Assembly: GCA_002366995.1 (NCBI GenBank)
Contig: DFCM01000029.1
Coordinates: 1 to 15,177, forward strand
Direction: 5' to 3'
Source: a bacterium UBP3_UBA3054
Lineage (GTDB): Bacteria > Auribacterota > UBA3054
DNA length: 15,177 nucleotides
Shown: positions 12,498 through 15,177 of the stretch, one piece after another
How the letters are laid out: every line of letters begins with the position of its first letter
Position numbering within the stretch: position 1 is the first letter of the stretch
Notes under the pieces: generated by a model
Database searches by the model: none
What the model was told of the DNA's origin: nothing
What the model saw: the letters and a program-made list of their open reading frames with translations, nothing else
Made by a program: the position numbers and the translations under genes

Positions 12498-14723
12498 ATG
12501 AAAGAAATCGCCAAAGGGAAAACTTTTCAGATCAAAACGAAAAACACCATGATGCTCTTCGTGCCGAGGAAGGACACCATGACGCTCATCTATTACGGCA
12601 AGAGGCTGTCCAGTGCCACGGATATAGAGAAGCTCTGGGGCCAGACTAGCCGCTGGTTCTACACGCTGGGCGGCAACATTCAGGAAACCTATCCCGCCTT
12701 CGGCGGAGACCTTGAGACGCAGCCGGACCGCCAGTCCATGAACGTGCACGGCGCGCTTCAATCTATCCACGCCAACGGCGATCCGACCACGGAATGGCAG
12801 ATAGAAAAGATCGAGGAAGTGAAAGACCAGAAAGGCTTCAAGCATTACGTCTTCAGCTACAAGGACAGAGTCTATCCCTTCTTCGCGAAGCAACATTACA
12901 GGGCCAGCTTTGAGACCGACATCATAGAGACCTGGGTGGAACTTTCCCACAAGGAAAAAGGCGACGTCAGGCTCCCCAGGATGGATTCCTGCGGCTTGAA
13001 GTTCCGCGGCCTCTCTAACCGCTACTTCGTCCAGAACCTCTACGGCACCTGGGCCTCCGAAGCCTTCGCCGCCGAAAGCGAGATCCCCAGAGGCGGACAT
13101 CTCGAATTCGACGCCAGGTCCGGCGTCCGCGACGCCTGGGGCAACAACCCCTCCTTTATGCTCTCTATAGGCCAAAAAGCCACCGAGACGGAAGGGAACG
13201 TCATTGCCGGCGCCCTGGCTTGGTCCGGCTCCTGGCACATCGATCTGTTGCACGACGCCAACGACGATCTGCACATCTACGCCGGCGCCGCCAACCTTTC
13301 CGGCCCCTACATTCTGGAAGCAAATAGAACGCTGACTCTTCCCAAGTTCCTGCTTACTTATTCCGACAAGGGAAAAGGCCAAGTCTCCCGCAATTTCCAC
13401 ACCTGGGCCCGCGACTACTGCATCCCCAGGGGACATGAGCTCAGGAGCATCCTCCTCAACAGCTGGGAAGGCGCCTACTTCAATCTCTCCGACCAGGTCT
13501 TGCTCGACATGATGGACGGCGTTAAGAGGATCGGCGGCGAAATGTTCGTCATCGACGACGGCTGGTTCGCCCAGGGCGAATTCACCCGCAACAACGGCAC
13601 CTCCGGTCTGGGCGACTGGACCTGGAACAGAGACAAGCTTCCCAAGGGCCTCGCTTATCTTGTCAAGCAGGCCAAGAAGCGCGGCCTGAAGCTGGGCCTC
13701 TGGTTCGAGCCGGAAATGGCCAATACGAAAAGCCAGATCGCCCATGACCATCCGGAATGGATCATAAGGGGAACGAACCGCGCCTTAAGAGGCGGCCGCG
13801 GCGCCACGCAGGTCGTCCTCGACATGTCCAACCCCAAGGTCAGGGAAAACATCTTCAATCAGATCGACGCCGTCCTCAAATCCGCTCCCGGACTCTCTTA
13901 TATCAAGTGGGACGCCAACGCGGACTTCATGAACTATGGTTCCGACTTCCTTAAAGGCGAGAAGTGCGCCAACCTTTGGTTCGACTACACCGCGGGCGTC
14001 TATGAGCTCATCGCCAAATTAAGGAAGAAATATCCCAAGATCATCTTCCAGGCCTGCTCCTCGGGAGGCGCCCACGCGGAATACGGCTTCCTCTCCTACG
14101 CTGAGGAATTCTGGGGCTCCGACGACACGGACGCCAGGCAAAGGATCTTCATCCAGTGGGGCGAGACGCAGTTCTATCCCGCCAACGCCATGGCCTGCCA
14201 CGTCACGGCTGTGCCCAGCCACCAGACCGGCCGCGTAACGCCCATCAAGTACCGCTTCGACGTCGCCATGTCCGGCCGCCTCGGCCTCGAGCTGCATCCC
14301 AAGAACATGACGGAAGAAGAGCTTGAATTCTCCACCAAGGCCATCGAGACATACAAGAAGGAGATCAGGCCTATCGTTCAGCAGGGCGACCTCTACCGCT
14401 TGGTCAGCCCCTACGAGAACACCTACGCTTCCATCATGTACGTCAACAAGGAAAAGAGCAAGGCCATCCAATTCTTCTATGGCATGAACATGACCTACTG
14501 CGGCGACTATCCGCCGCCCGTGAAGCTCCAGGGTCTCGATCCCAAAGCGAAGTACAGAGTGGAAGAGCTGAACTACCTCCTCGACAGGAAGGGCAACCCG
14601 AAACTCCACACCGTTGTCAACAAGGAAGTTCTTAGCGGCGAAGCCCTGATGGAAGTCGGCATCGGCTTCACGATGCGCCCGGAATACGACTCGGCCGTCC
14701 TGAAGCTCACCAAAGTCAAGTAA
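12498..14723 (+). CDS. Alpha-galactosidase, glycoside hydrolase family 36, 741 aa
   Basis: The sequence carries the GH36 series of motifs in order: IDDGWF (352-357), WFEPEMAN (402-409), YIKWDANA with the nucleophile Asp472, C520SSGGAHAEYG, and GSDDTDARQRIFIQWG with the likely acid/base Asp542, 70 residues after the nucleophile. The N-terminal third is the usual beta-sandwich domain and the C-terminus (about 650-741) a small beta domain. Length is normal. GH36 enzymes release terminal alpha-galactose from melibiose, raffinose or related sugars with retention of configuration. There is no signal peptide, so it probably works on imported sugars in the cytoplasm. The CSSGGAHAEYG loop differs from the common 'CSGGGGRxD/ASGGGRxDYG' form, which may change the substrate site. 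There is no Shine-Dalgarno before the ATG. It has an extended -10 box 40 nt upstream. Confidence 0.92.
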   Translation: MKEIAKGKTFQIKTKNTMMLFVPRKDTMTLIYYGKRLSSATDIEKLWGQTSRWFYTLGGNIQETYPAFGGDLETQPDRQSMNVHGALQSIHANGDPTTEWQIEKIEEVKDQKGFKHYVFSYKDRVYPFFAKQHYRASFETDIIETWVELSHKEKGDVRLPRMDSCGLKFRGLSNRYFVQNLYGTWASEAFAAESEIPRGGHLEFDARSGVRDAWGNNPSFMLSIGQKATETEGNVIAGALAWSGSWHIDLLHDANDDLHIYAGAANLSGPYILEANRTLTLPKFLLTYSDKGKGQVSRNFHTWARDYCIPRGHELRSILLNSWEGAYFNLSDQVLLDMMDGVKRIGGEMFVIDDGWFAQGEFTRNNGTSGLGDWTWNRDKLPKGLAYLVKQAKKRGLKLGLWFEPEMANTKSQIAHDHPEWIIRGTNRALRGGRGATQVVLDMSNPKVRENIFNQIDAVLKSAPGLSYIKWDANADFMNYGSDFLKGEKCANLWFDYTAGVYELIAKLRKKYPKIIFQACSSGGAHAEYGFLSYAEEFWGSDDTDARQRIFIQWGETQFYPANAMACHVTAVPSHQTGRVTPIKYRFDVAMSGRLGLELHPKNMTEEELEFSTKAIETYKKEIRPIVQQGDLYRLVSPYENTYASIMYVNKEKSKAIQFFYGMNMTYCGDYPPPVKLQGLDPKAKYRVEELNYLLDRKGNPKLHTVVNKEVLSGEALMEVGIGFTMRPEYDSAVLKLTKVK

Positions 14724-14732
14724 CCATCCATT

Positions 14733-14741
14733 TGCTAAAAT
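14733..14741 (+). promoter_or_regulatory. Extended -10 box (TGCTAAAAT) of the beta-helix protein gene
   Basis: TGCTAAAAT is a TGn-extended -10 box ending 40 nt before the ATG at 14782, the same distance as at the GH36 gene. It lies 10 nt after the GH36 stop, so the beta-helix gene may have its own promoter and also be read through from upstream. No terminator is visible in the 58-nt gap. Confidence 0.45.
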
Positions 14742-14781
14742 AAAGTAGCCAAGCATTCATTAACCGAATAAGGAGATAATC

Positions 14782-15177
14782 ATGAAAAAATTACTGACCA
14801 TTCTCGCTGTTCTTTTGGCCTGCTCCTCCCTTATGGCCGCTGACATTTACGTGTCCCTTAGCACCGGCAAAAACAGCAAGGAAGGAACCAAGGAAGAGCC
14901 TCTGAAGAGCCTCTGGAAAGCCCTGGAAAAAGCCCAGGACGGCGACACCATCCATCTGGCCGAGGGCATCTATCCCGGCAACCTCAAATGCAACTGGTTC
15001 CTTATCGACAAGCCCGTTTCCATAATAGGCGGCTACAAGGCCGACTTCTCCGAAAGAGATCCCCTGAAGTACAAGACCATGTTCCAGCCTCTCAATGAAA
15101 ACAACGACAAGAAGGGCACCGGACTCGGCATCTTCACGATCGAATTCGACAAGGCCAAACCGGCTCCCAAGGGCGTC
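14782..15177 (+). CDS. Secreted right-handed beta-helix protein, N-terminal part (cut by window edge)
   Basis: I translated from the ATG at 14782, which has AAGGAG about 8 nt upstream; 132 codons are open to the right edge. The first ~20 residues are a signal peptide (MKKLLTILAVLLACSSLMAA). It could be cut after MAA, or at Cys14 as a lipoprotein (LLAC, an imperfect lipobox). The following DIYVSLSTGKNSKEGTKEEP, then LWKALEKAQDGDTIHLAEGIYPG and PVSIIGGYKADF, match the opening of parallel beta-helix proteins of the DUF1565/pectate-lyase-like type ('yVs..G.D...GT...P..tl..Al..A..GdtI.la.G.Y'). The repeats themselves should follow beyond the window. Such proteins are often surface adhesins or polysaccharide lyases; which one cannot be told. 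Confidence 0.8.
   Translation, partial: MKKLLTILAVLLACSSLMAADIYVSLSTGKNSKEGTKEEPLKSLWKALEKAQDGDTIHLAEGIYPGNLKCNWFLIDKPVSIIGGYKADFSERDPLKYKTMFQPLNENNDKKGTGLGIFTIEFDKAKPAPKGV

Noticed and set aside
12384..13751. A 455-codon open frame on the minus strand opposite the GH36 gene
   Set aside because: It is a shadow of the codon bias of the GH36 gene. The translation is rich in Gly, Val, Ala and Glu, has no domain I recognise and lacks a plausible RBS.
14019..14756. A 245-codon open frame on the minus strand opposite the end of the GH36 gene
   Set aside because: Antisense to a well-supported enzyme, with no motifs; another codon-bias shadow.

Overview
The window (15,177 bases, moderately GC-rich, mostly coding) looks like chromosomal sequence from a free-living or gut-associated Gram-negative bacterium of the PVC group, most likely Kiritimatiellota, Lentisphaerota or Verrucomicrobiota. 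This is an inference. It rests on a PEP-CTERM sorting signal, two secreted proteins with thrombospondin type-3 calcium repeats and putative Ig domains, N-terminal modules resembling the 'SSTNLxxW...RFYR' modules of verrucomicrobial secreted proteins, and a GH36 alpha-galactosidase. There is no rRNA, tRNA, transposase, integrase, phage or CRISPR signal.

Layout. (1) 1-3018, minus strand: a compact operon of a secreted TPR protein, an alpha-D-phosphohexomutase (8-nt overlap) and the 5' third of dxr (4-nt gap, running off the left edge). (2) 3019-4769, plus strand: a secreted calcium-repeat protein, divergent from the TPR gene across a 60-nt AT-rich promoter region, followed by a small terminator. 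(3) 4855-5549, plus strand: a single HTH-type regulator with its own -35/-10 promoter and strong RBS. (4) 5562-5684: an unusually long, nearly perfect hairpin in the convergent gap between the regulator and the next gene cluster. (5) 5675-12365, minus strand: a five-gene cluster, read right to left: an 82-residue PEP-CTERM protein, a secreted protein with an 'APYALR' module and tail-fibre-like stretch, a secreted alpha/beta-hydrolase, a second calcium-repeat protein paralogous to the one in (2), and a cytoplasmic circularly permuted ATP-grasp ligase-like protein. A structured 111-nt gap with a terminator-like hairpin splits this cluster before the hydrolase. (6) 12450-15177, plus strand: GH36 alpha-galactosidase, then the start of a secreted beta-helix protein that runs off the right edge.

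How it may work together. Four of the five genes in the minus-strand cluster encode exported proteins. Three proteins of the window (the two calcium-repeat proteins and the hydrolase) share beta-sandwich-like segments, so a cell-surface or extracellular-matrix function is the most economical guess. The role of the ATP-grasp enzyme there is unknown. The alpha-galactosidase is probably unrelated intracellular sugar catabolism.

A recurring extended -10 box, TGnTAAAAT, precedes four genes. At the TPR gene it is placed so that transcription should begin at the A of the start codon, predicting a leaderless mRNA. The items most worth a second look are the 123-nt hairpin, the exported-protein cluster with its ATP-grasp partner, and the structured gap at 10275-10385.
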